Below are positions 24,834 through 33,618 of a DNA stretch of 64,000 nt, piece after piece. The notes under the pieces were generated by a model, which had not been told where the DNA came from, did not search any database, and worked only from the letters and a program-made list of their open reading frames with translations. The stretch is from Ruegeria haliotis. Lineage in GTDB: Bacteria; Pseudomonadota; Alphaproteobacteria; Rhodobacterales; Rhodobacteraceae. Every line of letters starts with the position of its first letter. Positions within the stretch are counted from its first letter, which is position 1. A program made the translations under genes and the position numbers. The stretch is taken from NCBI RefSeq assembly GCF_013377785.1, contig NZ_JABXWT010000008.1, positions 81,482 through 145,481 on the forward strand, given 5' to 3'.

Positions 24834-24835
24834 TT

Positions 24836-25759
24836 TCATTCAAAGAATTCGCGACCGTAATCGCTGTCGCGGAACTGATCGGCCTGATCCAACAGCCAGT
24901 TCTGAAACGCTTCAATCTTGGATTTGTGCGCGGCGGAATGGGGACAGACCAGGTAATAACTTTTGTTCTTGATCTTGGCGGGATGCGGCACCACTAGCCG
25001 CCCGTCAGCCACGTACCGCGCCGCCGCAATCAGGCTGACCAGGCTGACGCCATGGCCGTCGCTGGCGGTCAGCAGGCACATATGTTCCTCGGAATAGGTC
25101 ACAAAGGGGCGAAACCCGGCAGACGTGATGCCATGCTGCGCCAGCCATTTCTGCCAGCTGGGATCGGCCTCGGAATAGCCGGCCCATTCATATTGTATCA
25201 ACCGGGCCGAGGCCAGATCTTCGGTCGTTTGCAAAGTCTTAGCCAGATCCGGTCGGCAGACGGGGGCAACGAAATCATCCAGCACCCAGGCGCAATGCAT
25301 ATCAGGGTAATCTCCAAACCCATAGCGGATGGCGATATCCACCGGTTCGGCTTTGAAATCGGTTACCGTATCGCTGCCCAGAATGCGCACCGACAGGCTG
25401 GGATAAAGCTCGGCAAACTGCGCCAGACGCGGGCTGAGCCAGTTCGAGGCAAAAGAGGTGGTGGTCGAGATGGTCAGATCGCCATCAATCTCATCCTGCG
25501 CCAACGCATCGGTGCCCGCCACCAGATGTTCGAACGCGGTCGAGATATGTTGGGCATAGATCGCCCCATCTTGGGTCAGGGTGACAAATCGGTTCGACCG
25601 GTTCAGCAATTGCAGACCAAGATGGGTTTCCAATGCTTTGACTTGATGCGACACCGCCGTGGGCGTCACGCACAACTCATCTGCGGCATCCTTGAAGCTC
25701 AGGTGCCGGGCGACAGCTTCAAAGGCTTGAACGCTTTTCAAATTGGGGAGACGGGACAT
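24836..25759 (-). CDS. LysR-family transcriptional regulator, GcvA type
   Basis: A 307-residue LysR protein starting MSRLPNLKSVQAFEAVARHL (ATG 25759). The recognition helix region CVTPTAVSHQVKALE is GcvA-like. The effector domain has STTTSFASNWLSPRLAQF and near its end YYLVCPHSAAHKSKIEAFQNWL. It is convergent with the livGFHM importer and divergent from nothing close, since the VOC gene at 25872 runs the same way. Target likely one of the surrounding catabolic operons. Confidence 0.9.
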   Translation of the reverse strand: MSRLPNLKSVQAFEAVARHLSFKDAADELCVTPTAVSHQVKALETHLGLQLLNRSNRFVTLTQDGAIYAQHISTAFEHLVAGTDALAQDEIDGDLTISTTTSFASNWLSPRLAQFAELYPSLSVRILGSDTVTDFKAEPVDIAIRYGFGDYPDMHCAWVLDDFVAPVCRPDLAKTLQTTEDLASARLIQYEWAGYSEADPSWQKWLAQHGITSAGFRPFVTYSEEHMCLLTASDGHGVSLVSLIAAARYVADGRLVVPHPAKIKNKSYYLVCPHSAAHKSKIEAFQNWLLDQADQFRDSDYGREFFE

Positions 25760-25871
25760 GTGCCATCTTTGACGCCGGGTGGAGTTTCCGGGACCATATC
25801 GCAAGTTGAGAGAATTCGATACGGCACAAATCTCCACCCGACATTCTAGGTGAGCGGCAGGGTTTTCGGGG

Positions 25872-26450
25872 TTACCAGGTCACCTCACCCTCTGGTTTGG
25901 CCGGGAACCAGCTTTCAGGTTCCGGGTAATCCCAGTCTTCGGGGAAGTGATAGGTTTCAAATGTGGTGCCAGTGGCGTCACCGGTTTCGAAGAAGGCAAA
26001 TGCGTTCTTGCCCTTCCACTTGCCTGATTGCACCAGTTTGAACCCACGTTTTTCGAACTCGGCCAGACGATCCTCCCACGGGGCGTCATTGCAGTCATAG
26101 GCCACGTGGTGAAAAGCGGTGCCGTTCTTGTCCAGGAAATCCTTGAAGATCGAGGAGCCCCAGAGCGGCTCCATCAGCTCCCAGATCATGTTGCCGGATT
26201 TGGCAAAACACACTTTAAGTGCGAATTCGCACGGCTCGCCCTTATAGGTCTGATCGGTCACGTTTTTCGGCGAAAACTCGTACACTGCCCAGGGTCCTAT
26301 CCCCAGTCGGCACAGTCCTTCCATGGTTTTCACATGATCATCGGTGACAATCGCCAGCTCGACCACATTGCCCATGAAGGTGTTTGACAGCGTTTCGTCA
26401 CTGGTGACTTCGGGCAGGTTCGAAAGGATGTCTTGAGGTAGGTTTGTCAT
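25872..26450 (-). CDS. VOC/glyoxalase-family protein
   Basis: A 192-residue vicinal-oxygen-chelate fold protein (ATG 26450, MTNLPQDILS). Two halves are seen: VVELAIVTDDHVKTMEGL with IGPWAVYEF, and TAFHHVAYDCNDAPWEDRLAEFEKRG with TFETYHFPEDW. Probable metal ligands are the His of FHHVAY and a late Glu. Relatives include methylmalonyl-CoA epimerase-like and lactoylglutathione lyase-like proteins. It is divergent from the DUF1989 operon, with a palindrome at 26630 between them. Confidence 0.8.
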   Translation of the reverse strand: MTNLPQDILSNLPEVTSDETLSNTFMGNVVELAIVTDDHVKTMEGLCRLGIGPWAVYEFSPKNVTDQTYKGEPCEFALKVCFAKSGNMIWELMEPLWGSSIFKDFLDKNGTAFHHVAYDCNDAPWEDRLAEFEKRGFKLVQSGKWKGKNAFAFFETGDATGTTFETYHFPEDWDYPEPESWFPAKPEGEVTW

Positions 26451-26629
26451 CGGCATTTCCATCATTGTAAACCACGGCATCGCAGCCCTTGAACCAGTCT
26501 TGAACCGGAGTGTCGGACTTGTCACACGATGATATGTCATGCTGGACGTGAGAGATTTTCATCTACGCCCTTTGGGAACCCGGTTTCGCCGCTGCAAGGA
26601 TGGACAATGCGATTTTCCTTCAGTCTGAC

Positions 26630-26644
26630 CTGAGATTTCCTCAG
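26630..26644. promoter_or_regulatory. CTGAG-N5-CTCAG palindrome, candidate LysR-type site
   Basis: CTGAG (26630-26634) and CTCAG (26640-26644) form a perfect inverted repeat; the inner part fits the T-N11-A pattern of LysR boxes. It lies 63 bp upstream of the DUF1989 gene. The same repeat with the same spacing occurs at 38544-38558 upstream of the second amidase gene. Confidence 0.5.
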
Positions 26645-26707
26645 TTTCCGATGGCGTCAGTATAGTGTGTCTTTGGGTGCAACAAATTGATCAACAAGGA
26701 TTGCGCC

Positions 26708-27394
26708 ATGAAGGATTCCTCCTTTGACCCCGGACAGCCCGACGGCACCAACCAAAGCCTTGGTCTTGGTCTGCCGGATGGCGGCACGCCAGAACTGGGT
26801 ACCACCTACGAAATCCCCGCCCGTTGCGGGCGGGCCGTTCGAGTCAAAAAAGGGCAGGTGCTGACGGTCTCGAACCCGGCGGGCTATCAGGTCTGTGATT
26901 TCTGGATATTTAACGCCAACGACATCGAGGAATATAGCTCGATGGAGCACCTGCACACTTCGCTTCTGTCGATCTTTCCCAAGGCGGGTGATGGCGTTGC
27001 ATCAAATCTACGCCGGTCGCTGATGACGATCACCGAAGACACTTCGCCCGGCATCCATGACACCGTAATCGCAAATTGCGATCACGCCCGTTACAAACAG
27101 CTCGGCCTGACGGAATACCATGAGAACTGCGCCGACAACCTTCGTCAATCGCTGATTGCAATCGGTCTGCGCGCCCCTGCGATCCCTGCGCCGTTCAACC
27201 TTTGGATGAATGTGCCGGTTGGCTCCGATGGCGGCCTCAGCTTTCAGCCACCTGTGGCTAAGCCGGGGGACTATATGTCGTTCAAGGCGGATATGGATGT
27301 GATCGCGGTGATGTCCGCCTGCCCGCAGGATGTGACACCAGTGAATGGCGAGGGCACCTCGCCCGCCGGTCTGACATTCCGGGTCGATGGGTAA
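26708..27394 (+). CDS. DUF1989 (urea carboxylase-associated family) protein
   Basis: A 228-residue DUF1989 protein. Likely metal or active-site residues are present: GYQVCDFW (Cys 63), EYSSMEHLHTSL, GIHDTVIANCDH (118-126) and EYHENCADNL (137-144). Known members are found with urea or guanidine carboxylases; some pairs act as carboxyguanidine deiminases. Only one copy is here and no carboxylase is seen, so its reaction is unknown. ATG 26708 has AAGGA upstream; ATG 26687 is an alternative. First gene of a catabolic operon, 6 bp before the amidohydrolase. Confidence 0.85.
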   Translation: MKDSSFDPGQPDGTNQSLGLGLPDGGTPELGTTYEIPARCGRAVRVKKGQVLTVSNPAGYQVCDFWIFNANDIEEYSSMEHLHTSLLSIFPKAGDGVASNLRRSLMTITEDTSPGIHDTVIANCDHARYKQLGLTEYHENCADNLRQSLIAIGLRAPAIPAPFNLWMNVPVGSDGGLSFQPPVAKPGDYMSFKADMDVIAVMSACPQDVTPVNGEGTSPAGLTFRVDG

Positions 27395-27400
27395 TCCGTG

Positions 27401-28987
27401 ATGGCGGACATGCTTCTCTGGGGTCGGTGGGTTGTTGTCTCGGCAGATGATGTGCGCGAGGACAGCGCCGTTTTGCTGCGCGGCGGTCGTGTGGCCGAGA
27501 TCGGCAAGGCGCCCGAGATGCGCGCGCGTCATGCAGGTATCCCCGAACATGGTGGGGCGGATTGCACCATCCTGCCGGGGCTGATCAACGCGCATCACCA
27601 TTGTTATGGGATCGAGCTGGTCAATCAGAAAGTTAAAGATGACTTTCTGGAGCCGTGGATGTTTTGCGGTCCTTCCATGGTTGGGTTGTCGCCCTATCTG
27701 TCCTCGGCCCATTCGGCGCTGCGGCTGCTGAAAACCGGGGTGACAGCCGTGGTCGACATGTGCTCGGCCGGGGTGACGCGGGAAAGCGGAGAAGTGCGGC
27801 TGCTGGAAAAGGCTCAGGCCTATCGCGACGCCGGTCTGCGCGCGGCCATCGCACCCGGTGAACGTTGGCAGAACCGGATCGTACATGGCGCCGGGGAAGA
27901 GGCCGGATTTCTGGCCACCCTGCCGCAAAATCTGCGCGATGATCTGGCCCGCAACGAGGCGGGGCGCGCGCGATTGAGCCCTGATGCCTATTTCGAACTG
28001 ATGGCTGCGCTGGTGCCGCAGGGCGACGGGTTGCGCGACTTCTGGTTTGGGCCCACCGGCCCGCAATGGACCCCAGACGCAGTTCTCGCCCGTGTCGCGC
28101 AAGAGGCCGAGCGGCTGGACACCCGCATCCAGACCCACGCATTGGAAAGCTTTTACGAAGGGCTGGAAAGCCAGCAGATCCGCGGCAAGCATCTGATGCA
28201 GCATTTCGCAGATCAGGGGATTCTGTCCGAGCGGCTGTCCCTTGCTCATGTGGTTTGGGCCGGGCCGCAGGATATCGAAGAACTGGCCCGCAGCGGCGTT
28301 CAGGTCAGTCACAATCCCAGTTCGAACCTGCGGCTGCGCTCGGGCGTGGCACCGATTGCCGACATGTGCGGCAACGGGGTCAGCGTTGCGTTGGGGATGG
28401 ATGGCACCACGCTGGGCGGGGCCGAAGATATCTTTACCGAGATGCGTCTGGCACTGGCGTTGAACACGCCGCCGCACCGTTCGGCCAAAGCGCTGAACGC
28501 TCGCGATGTGCTGGCGCTGGCCACCCAAGGTGGGGCCCGGGTTCTGGGCCGTGCCCATGAGTTGGGACAGCTTCAACTGGGCTATTGCGCCGATGCCGTG
28601 GTTCTGGACCTGAGCCGACCGATGTCACCCTGGTGTGCGCCGGATGTGGACCCGATCGAGCTGATCGTAGGTCGCGCAACCGCCGCTGATGTGCGCGACG
28701 TGATCGTGAACGGCGCGCTGGTGGTCGCCCATGGCACCGTGACTGGCCTGAACGAAACTCAGCTGCTGCAAAAACTGCGCGCTGAGCTGGAGCAGAGCCC
28801 GCCCGATGACGCGGCGCTGACACTGGCACGCAACCTACGCCCCTATCTGCTGGATTGGTACGCCCATTGGGAACAGGCCGGAACTGTCCCGGTCACCCGC
28901 TATGGCGCGCCGTTCCCGATGCACAAAACATCGCCTCTGGCTGCACGGACCCCCGCACCCAAGGTGAAACTAGGAGAGGTAACATGA
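27401..28987 (+). CDS. Amidohydrolase-superfamily deaminase/hydrolase (AtzB/TrzN/guanine deaminase-like)
   Basis: A 528-residue metal-dependent amidohydrolase. The HxH pair is in LINAHHHCYG (about 65-67), with further ligands in THALES and SLAHVVW and the catalytic Asp in LGMDGTTLGG. NPSSNLRLRSGVAPI is a motif of the cytosine/guanine deaminase and triazine hydrolase branch. These enzymes release ammonia, amines or chloride from N-heteroaromatic rings. A GTG lies 3 bp upstream of the ATG at 27401. The C-terminus overlaps the next gene by 4 bp. Cytoplasmic; substrate not predictable. Confidence 0.88.
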   Translation: MADMLLWGRWVVVSADDVREDSAVLLRGGRVAEIGKAPEMRARHAGIPEHGGADCTILPGLINAHHHCYGIELVNQKVKDDFLEPWMFCGPSMVGLSPYLSSAHSALRLLKTGVTAVVDMCSAGVTRESGEVRLLEKAQAYRDAGLRAAIAPGERWQNRIVHGAGEEAGFLATLPQNLRDDLARNEAGRARLSPDAYFELMAALVPQGDGLRDFWFGPTGPQWTPDAVLARVAQEAERLDTRIQTHALESFYEGLESQQIRGKHLMQHFADQGILSERLSLAHVVWAGPQDIEELARSGVQVSHNPSSNLRLRSGVAPIADMCGNGVSVALGMDGTTLGGAEDIFTEMRLALALNTPPHRSAKALNARDVLALATQGGARVLGRAHELGQLQLGYCADAVVLDLSRPMSPWCAPDVDPIELIVGRATAADVRDVIVNGALVVAHGTVTGLNETQLLQKLRAELEQSPPDDAALTLARNLRPYLLDWYAHWEQAGTVPVTRYGAPFPMHKTSPLAARTPAPKVKLGEVT

Positions 28988-29871
28988 TCCGCAATCCAAT
29001 CAAATGGCCGAATGGTGCGCGCTGCGCCTGTGCGATCAGCTTTGATATCGACGCTGACAGCCTGATCCACATCTCGCGCCCCAAGGACGGGCATGACCGT
29101 CTTTATCCGATCTCGATGGGGCGGTATGGCCCCACCGTGGCGATCCCGCGTATTCTTGAGACCTATCGCAAATTCGGCCTGAAGCAGTCCTTCTTTGTAC
29201 CGGGCTGGGTAGTCGAGCAATACCCGGACACGATGGAGATGATCCTGAAGGATGGTCATGAGATTGGCCATCACGGCTATTTGCACGAAGACCCGACCGC
29301 CCATGGCCCGGCCGAGCAACGCGAATGGTTCGAACGCACTTTGGACAGCCACAAACGGGTCATCGGCAATACACCCAAGGGTTATCGCGCGCCGGTTTAT
29401 AATGTGAACCAGTCAGTGATCGATCTGATGATCGAACACGGGTTCGAATACGAAAGCTCGCTGATGGCTGACGATATTCCCTATTTGATGAAAACGGCCA
29501 AGGGCTCTTTGGTGGAACTGCCGGTTCATTGGGGCACTGATGACTGGCCGCCCTTCGCCCATTACGACGAAATCGGATACATGATGCCTGTCGCGAGCCC
29601 CAGCCAGGGTCTGGAAGGGTTCTGGGAAGAGTTTGAGGCACAATACGAAGCCGGTGGTTTCTGGCTGGCCATCTGGCACCCGTTCCTTACGGGCCGTCTG
29701 GCGCGCTGGCGGCAGGTCGAGCGATGGCTGGAGGCCGTTCTGCAACGGGGAGACATCTGGTTTGCTCCGATGCATGAAATCGCTGCCCATGTCCGGGCCG
29801 AGGCCGCCAAAGACCCCAACGCCGTACGTGTTGAGCGGCTGCCTTATTACACCAAACCTGTCCTGTTCTAA
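28984..29871 (+). CDS. Polysaccharide deacetylase-family protein (PuuE/allantoinase-like)
   Basis: A 295-residue NodB-fold protein without signal peptide. CAISFDIDADS gives the first Asp pair, and GHEIGHHGYLHED (91-103) the metal-binding His residues; YRAPVYN and WLAIWHPFLTGR complete the site. Cytoplasmic members such as PuuE hydrolyse allantoin and similar cyclic amides rather than sugars. Its place between an amidohydrolase and an amidase supports action on a C-N bond. It shares an ATGA overlap upstream and a TAATG junction downstream. Confidence 0.85.
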   Translation: MIRNPIKWPNGARCACAISFDIDADSLIHISRPKDGHDRLYPISMGRYGPTVAIPRILETYRKFGLKQSFFVPGWVVEQYPDTMEMILKDGHEIGHHGYLHEDPTAHGPAEQREWFERTLDSHKRVIGNTPKGYRAPVYNVNQSVIDLMIEHGFEYESSLMADDIPYLMKTAKGSLVELPVHWGTDDWPPFAHYDEIGYMMPVASPSQGLEGFWEEFEAQYEAGGFWLAIWHPFLTGRLARWRQVERWLEAVLQRGDIWFAPMHEIAAHVRAEAAKDPNAVRVERLPYYTKPVLF

Positions 29872-31157
29872 TGACTCTAATGACGGCTCAGGATACTTTA
29901 GCTCGCGCGATACAGCGTGCGGGCCGGGAAGATGCGACCGATCTGTTCCTGCATCTGGGAGTGGATGCGGCCCAGAATGTGGCGCGGCGGCTGGATGCTA
30001 CTGACGCCGCCTACCCGCTGGATGGAGCTGTGGTGATCCTCAAGGGCAATATCGACATTGAAGGCCTGCCCACCACCGCGGGCACTCGCACCTTTCAGGC
30101 CCAACCCGCGCCCGGATCGGCCCCGTTGGTGGACCGGATCGTGGCTGCGGGCGGCGTGCCGTTGGGTCATGTGAACATGTCGGAATATGCTTATAGCGGG
30201 TTAGGGTTGAACCCGCATTTCGGTACACCTGTCAATGGCTTGGATGCGGATCTGGTTCCGGGTGGATCATCCAGCGGATGTGCCTCGGCCATTGCGCTGG
30301 GGATCGCGGATCTGGCGGTGGGGTCTGACACGTCAGGCTCGACCCGCGTGCCCGCGGCGTATCAGGGCATCTATGGCTATCGCCCCAGCATGGGCCGCTA
30401 TGACGTGACCGGTGTCTTGCCACTTGCCCCGTCATTGGACACACCCGGCCCGATGGCGTGGGATATTGCCGGGATTCGGGCTTTGGATGCCGTTCTGCGC
30501 AAAGTGGCAACGTCGCGCGATGCAAAGCCAACGCGTATCTTGATCCCTGACGCCGACAGCCTTGGGCCGATAAGCCCGCAAATCGCGGCGCTTTTACCCC
30601 AAGCGCAAGCCGTGTTGGAGCAGGCCGGGCACAAGGTAGAGACCGCGCCCGTTCCCGTGTTTCAGCATGTGCGAGAGCTGTTCGTGCGCGAAGGCACGCT
30701 GGTTGCAGCTGAGGCTCCCGATGTACTGTCGCAATTCACGGCGTTCGATCATCCTGATCTGGACCCGAATGTGCGCCGCCGCATCGCGCAGGGCATGCCG
30801 TTCGATCCGGGCAAGCTGGCCTTGTTGCAGACTGCTCGTGCAGGGTTCCAATGCGAAATGGACAACCTGCTGGGCGACGCTCTGATGTTGATGCCAACAG
30901 TGCCCGCGCCGCCGCCTGCCATGTCCGCCATTGTCGCCGATCCTGATCGTTTCGCCAGTGAAAACGCCAAGGCGCTGAGCCTGACTATGCTGGGTGCATT
31001 CCTTGATCTGCCGTCGCTGGCCATGCCGGTGGCCGGGCGCCTGCCGGGGCAATCCCTGACGCTGAGCGCTGCAACCGGACGGGATGATGTGCTGTTGCAG
31101 GTCGCCGAGGCTATCGCCCAGCCGCTGTTAAACCTTGAAACCGGAGTTGCCGCATGA
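29871..31157 (+). CDS. Amidase-signature hydrolase (AtzF/allophanate hydrolase-like)
   Basis: A 428-residue amidase-signature enzyme. The Ser-cisSer-Lys triad is visible: Lys 58 in VILKGNID, the cis-Ser in GGSSSG (131-136), and the nucleophile Ser 157 in GSDTSGSTRVPAA. Length and sequence flow (GSAPLVDRIVAAGGVPLG, MSEYAYSGLG) resemble allophanate hydrolase N-domains and AtzE/AtzF. It would release ammonia from the product of the previous steps. It overlaps the next gene by 4 bp. Confidence 0.88.
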   Translation: MTLMTAQDTLARAIQRAGREDATDLFLHLGVDAAQNVARRLDATDAAYPLDGAVVILKGNIDIEGLPTTAGTRTFQAQPAPGSAPLVDRIVAAGGVPLGHVNMSEYAYSGLGLNPHFGTPVNGLDADLVPGGSSSGCASAIALGIADLAVGSDTSGSTRVPAAYQGIYGYRPSMGRYDVTGVLPLAPSLDTPGPMAWDIAGIRALDAVLRKVATSRDAKPTRILIPDADSLGPISPQIAALLPQAQAVLEQAGHKVETAPVPVFQHVRELFVREGTLVAAEAPDVLSQFTAFDHPDLDPNVRRRIAQGMPFDPGKLALLQTARAGFQCEMDNLLGDALMLMPTVPAPPPAMSAIVADPDRFASENAKALSLTMLGAFLDLPSLAMPVAGRLPGQSLTLSAATGRDDVLLQVAEAIAQPLLNLETGVAA

Positions 31158-31621
31158 GTGACGAAACCCAAGTTGCCCAGGACCGGGCCGAGATTGCGCA
31201 GCTGATCAAACGCCAGTTCCGATCCTTATGCTGGGATGAGGCCACGCCGCCGGACCTGATGGCGCTGAACGCGACCTATGTCGAAGGCGCGAACCTCTTT
31301 GCCTCTGCCCGTCCTGCCAAGGGGCAGACCCCGCAGGCCTTTGGCGAACGAATGGCCCGGCTGCGCGACGACGGAACCATCCCCGTTTTCGAAGAAAAGG
31401 GCGTGGGTCTGCATATCTGGGTCGCAGGCAACGTGGCCGTGGCCATGGCGGGGTGCGAAATGCACGAAAACCGCGGCGAAATCACCGAAGATATCAGCGC
31501 CTTTCTGCTGGTCAAAAACCCCGATGGCTGGGCCATTGCTTCACAGGCCTGGGACATCCTGCCTTCGATCGCACAAGCCTTTGCTGCAACCGGCCTAAGC
31601 GCAGACCGGTTCGAAATCTGA
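31154..31621 (+). CDS. NTF2-fold/SnoaL-like protein
   Basis: A 155-residue protein with the NTF2-like pattern AQLIKRQFRSLCWDE...LNATYVEGANLF...DISAFLLVKNPDGWAIASQAWDI. Such small domains bind or modify small molecules or support a neighbour. It overlaps the amidase gene by 4 bp and therefore belongs to the same operon. No catalytic residues can be assigned. Confidence 0.8.
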   Translation: MSDETQVAQDRAEIAQLIKRQFRSLCWDEATPPDLMALNATYVEGANLFASARPAKGQTPQAFGERMARLRDDGTIPVFEEKGVGLHIWVAGNVAVAMAGCEMHENRGEITEDISAFLLVKNPDGWAIASQAWDILPSIAQAFAATGLSADRFEI

Positions 31622-31652
31622 TCCCCCCTGACATAATTTGGAGACCCTCGAT

Positions 31653-32300
31653 ATGTCGAAAAAACTATTGGTCGTGCATTCAAGCGCCCGTGAAAACCGT
31701 TCGCTCACCCGTGATCTGGCACAGACTTTCGAAGACAGTTGGACCGCGTCCGGTGGTGGCGCAGTGGCCCACCGTGACGTGGGCGTGAACCCGCCCGCCA
31801 TCATCTCGGAGGCCTGGATTGACGCCTGCTTTACCGATCCGGCAGAGCGTAGCGACGCCCAGAACGCCGTTCTGGCCGAATCCGACGAACTGGTGGCCGA
31901 AATCGTCGACGCTGATGTCATCGCGCTGTGCGCGCCAATGTATAATTACTCGATGCCCGCCGCGCTGAAGGCCTGGTTTGACCTGATCGCGCGGATCGGC
32001 GTGACCTTCAGTTTTGATCTGGCTCGTGGCGATGTGCCGATCGAGCCGATTCTGAGCGGTAAGAAACTGGTGGTATTGTCTTCGCGCGGCGAGTTCGGCT
32101 TTGCCGAAGGCGGCGAGCGTGCGCATCTAAACGGGCTGGACCCGGCAATCCGCGCCAGTGCGCATTACCTGGGTGCCGACGCCAACGACATGGAAACCAT
32201 CGCCATCGAATATCAGGAATTTGGCGATGCAAGGTTTGACGAGTCCGTCGCTAAAGCTCAGGCACGCACCAAGGACGTTGCCGCACAAGTAGCGGCCTGA
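31653..32300 (+). CDS. azoR: FMN-dependent NADH:azoreductase (AzoR family)
   Basis: A 215-residue flavodoxin-like quinone/azo reductase. KLLVVHSSARENRSLTRDLA is the FMN phosphate-binding start, and MYNYSMPAALKAWFD and SSRGEFGF contact the flavin ring. It reduces quinones or azo bonds using NADH. ATG 31653 has GGAG upstream. It is 31 bp after the NTF2-like gene and seems to close the catabolic operon. Confidence 0.88.
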   Translation: MSKKLLVVHSSARENRSLTRDLAQTFEDSWTASGGGAVAHRDVGVNPPAIISEAWIDACFTDPAERSDAQNAVLAESDELVAEIVDADVIALCAPMYNYSMPAALKAWFDLIARIGVTFSFDLARGDVPIEPILSGKKLVVLSSRGEFGFAEGGERAHLNGLDPAIRASAHYLGADANDMETIAIEYQEFGDARFDESVAKAQARTKDVAAQVAA

Positions 32301-32433
32301 CCCTTGTGGCCGTTTTAACCATCTCCCGACAGCGGCCCCACGCGGGTCTCTGTCGTTCATTTCGGGCTGAAAAAACAGACCGATAGGCGGATATTTCAGG
32401 CGTGTCGAGCAGGGCTCATCCCCGGCCTGAATT

Positions 32434-32449
32434 AATCTCGTTTGAGATT
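32434..32449. promoter_or_regulatory. AATCTC-N4-GAGATT inverted repeat upstream of the potD-like gene
   Basis: AATCTC (32434-32439) and GAGATT (32444-32449) are perfect reverse complements around GTTT, 50 bp before the binding-protein start. This is a candidate operator for the importer at 32500-36358. It has half-sites similar to, but arranged differently from, the CTGAG/CTCAG repeats. Confidence 0.4.
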
Positions 32450-32499
32450 GTCCCCCCGTCCTATGCACACTTGCGCCATCCAACAGAGGAAGAAACGTG

Positions 32500-33594
32500 A
32501 TGACAAACAAACAGACGCTCAACCGTCGCCAGTTCATCAAACGCTCAACCGCGACCGGGGCGCTAGCGGCGGCTCCGGGGCTTTATGCTCCGTTCGTTCA
32601 TGCCCAGGCGGAACCGCTCAAGATCGGGTCGTGGGGCGGATTCTTTGAAGAAGTTCTAGCCGACAAGCTATATCCTGAATTCACCGCCGCCACGGGGATC
32701 GAGGTACAATCCATCGGCACACCCAATGGCGATGCGCAGGTGGTGCAGCTGGCGCAGGCAATCCGGGCGGGCAATGTGCCGCTGGATGTCTCGGCTCTGA
32801 TCCCGATTCCGATGGTGCGTGCCACCAATGCAGGCATCATCGAAGAGCTGGACATGTCTCGCATTCCCAACGCCAAATACCTGCCCGAAGTGCAGGGCAT
32901 CAGCGAAAGCACCGATGGCAATCCCAATGGCGTGGCGTGGTTCTTTTACTTCAACATCCTGGTCACCCTGCAAGAAGACTATCCGGAAACCCCCACCAGT
33001 TGGAAAGAACTGTGGAACCCCGCCAATGCCGGCCTTGCCGGTGTGATGGCCCAGCCCGAGATTTCGAACATTATCGACATCACCGCCGCAACCTATTTCG
33101 GAGGGCCGGATATATTGCAGACCAAAGAGGGCGTGCTGGAAGTGCTGGCCAAAGTGGCCGAGCTGAAGGATACCGTGGCCCTGTGGTACCGTGACGAGGC
33201 GCAGTTCCAGAACGGGCTGGAAACCGGTGAGCTGCCAATTGGCATCTATTACAATGATGTGGCCACCGTGGCGCAGGCCGAAGGTATCGAGATTGACCGC
33301 ATCTTCCCCAAGGAAGGCGCCGTCAAGAACCCGGCCTATTGGGGCATCTCCAAAGGCACCGCGCTGCGCGATCAGGCGCATGAGTTCCTGAACTATACGC
33401 TGGATCCATCGGTGCAGTCGCTGCTGGCGCGCAATTTGGGCGGTGGCCCCGTTGTACCTAAGGACACCACTGATCTGACCGATGAAGAATGGGATCAGGT
33501 CTCGACCAGCAAGGACACGATTGCGCCTGCCTATCACCTGTACACCGATTGGGGCGATTGGACCGCGACCGAGTTCTCGCGCGCGATTTCCTGA
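32500..33594 (+). CDS. Periplasmic substrate-binding protein, spermidine/putrescine family, Tat-exported
   Basis: A 364-residue type II binding protein. The N-terminal signal NRRQFIKRSTATGALAAAPG looks twin-arginine. The mature part starts PLKIGSWGGFFEEVLADKL, the usual start of PotD-family proteins. ATG 32500 is preferred; a GTG lies 3 bp before. It is followed by an ATPase and two permeases. Ligands of this family are polyamines, opines, thiamine and other cationic or amino compounds. Confidence 0.9.
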   Translation: MTNKQTLNRRQFIKRSTATGALAAAPGLYAPFVHAQAEPLKIGSWGGFFEEVLADKLYPEFTAATGIEVQSIGTPNGDAQVVQLAQAIRAGNVPLDVSALIPIPMVRATNAGIIEELDMSRIPNAKYLPEVQGISESTDGNPNGVAWFFYFNILVTLQEDYPETPTSWKELWNPANAGLAGVMAQPEISNIIDITAATYFGGPDILQTKEGVLEVLAKVAELKDTVALWYRDEAQFQNGLETGELPIGIYYNDVATVAQAEGIEIDRIFPKEGAVKNPAYWGISKGTALRDQAHEFLNYTLDPSVQSLLARNLGGGPVVPKDTTDLTDEEWDQVSTSKDTIAPAYHLYTDWGDWTATEFSRAIS

Positions 33595-33618
33595 CATAAC
33601 CGACCAAGGCCCAAGAAA

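Noticed and set aside
27008..28576. Long open frame on the minus strand across the DUF1989 and amidohydrolase genes
   Set aside because: It lies opposite two well-supported genes, is rich in Arg, Gln and His as expected of antisense reading in GC-rich DNA, and shows no family motif.
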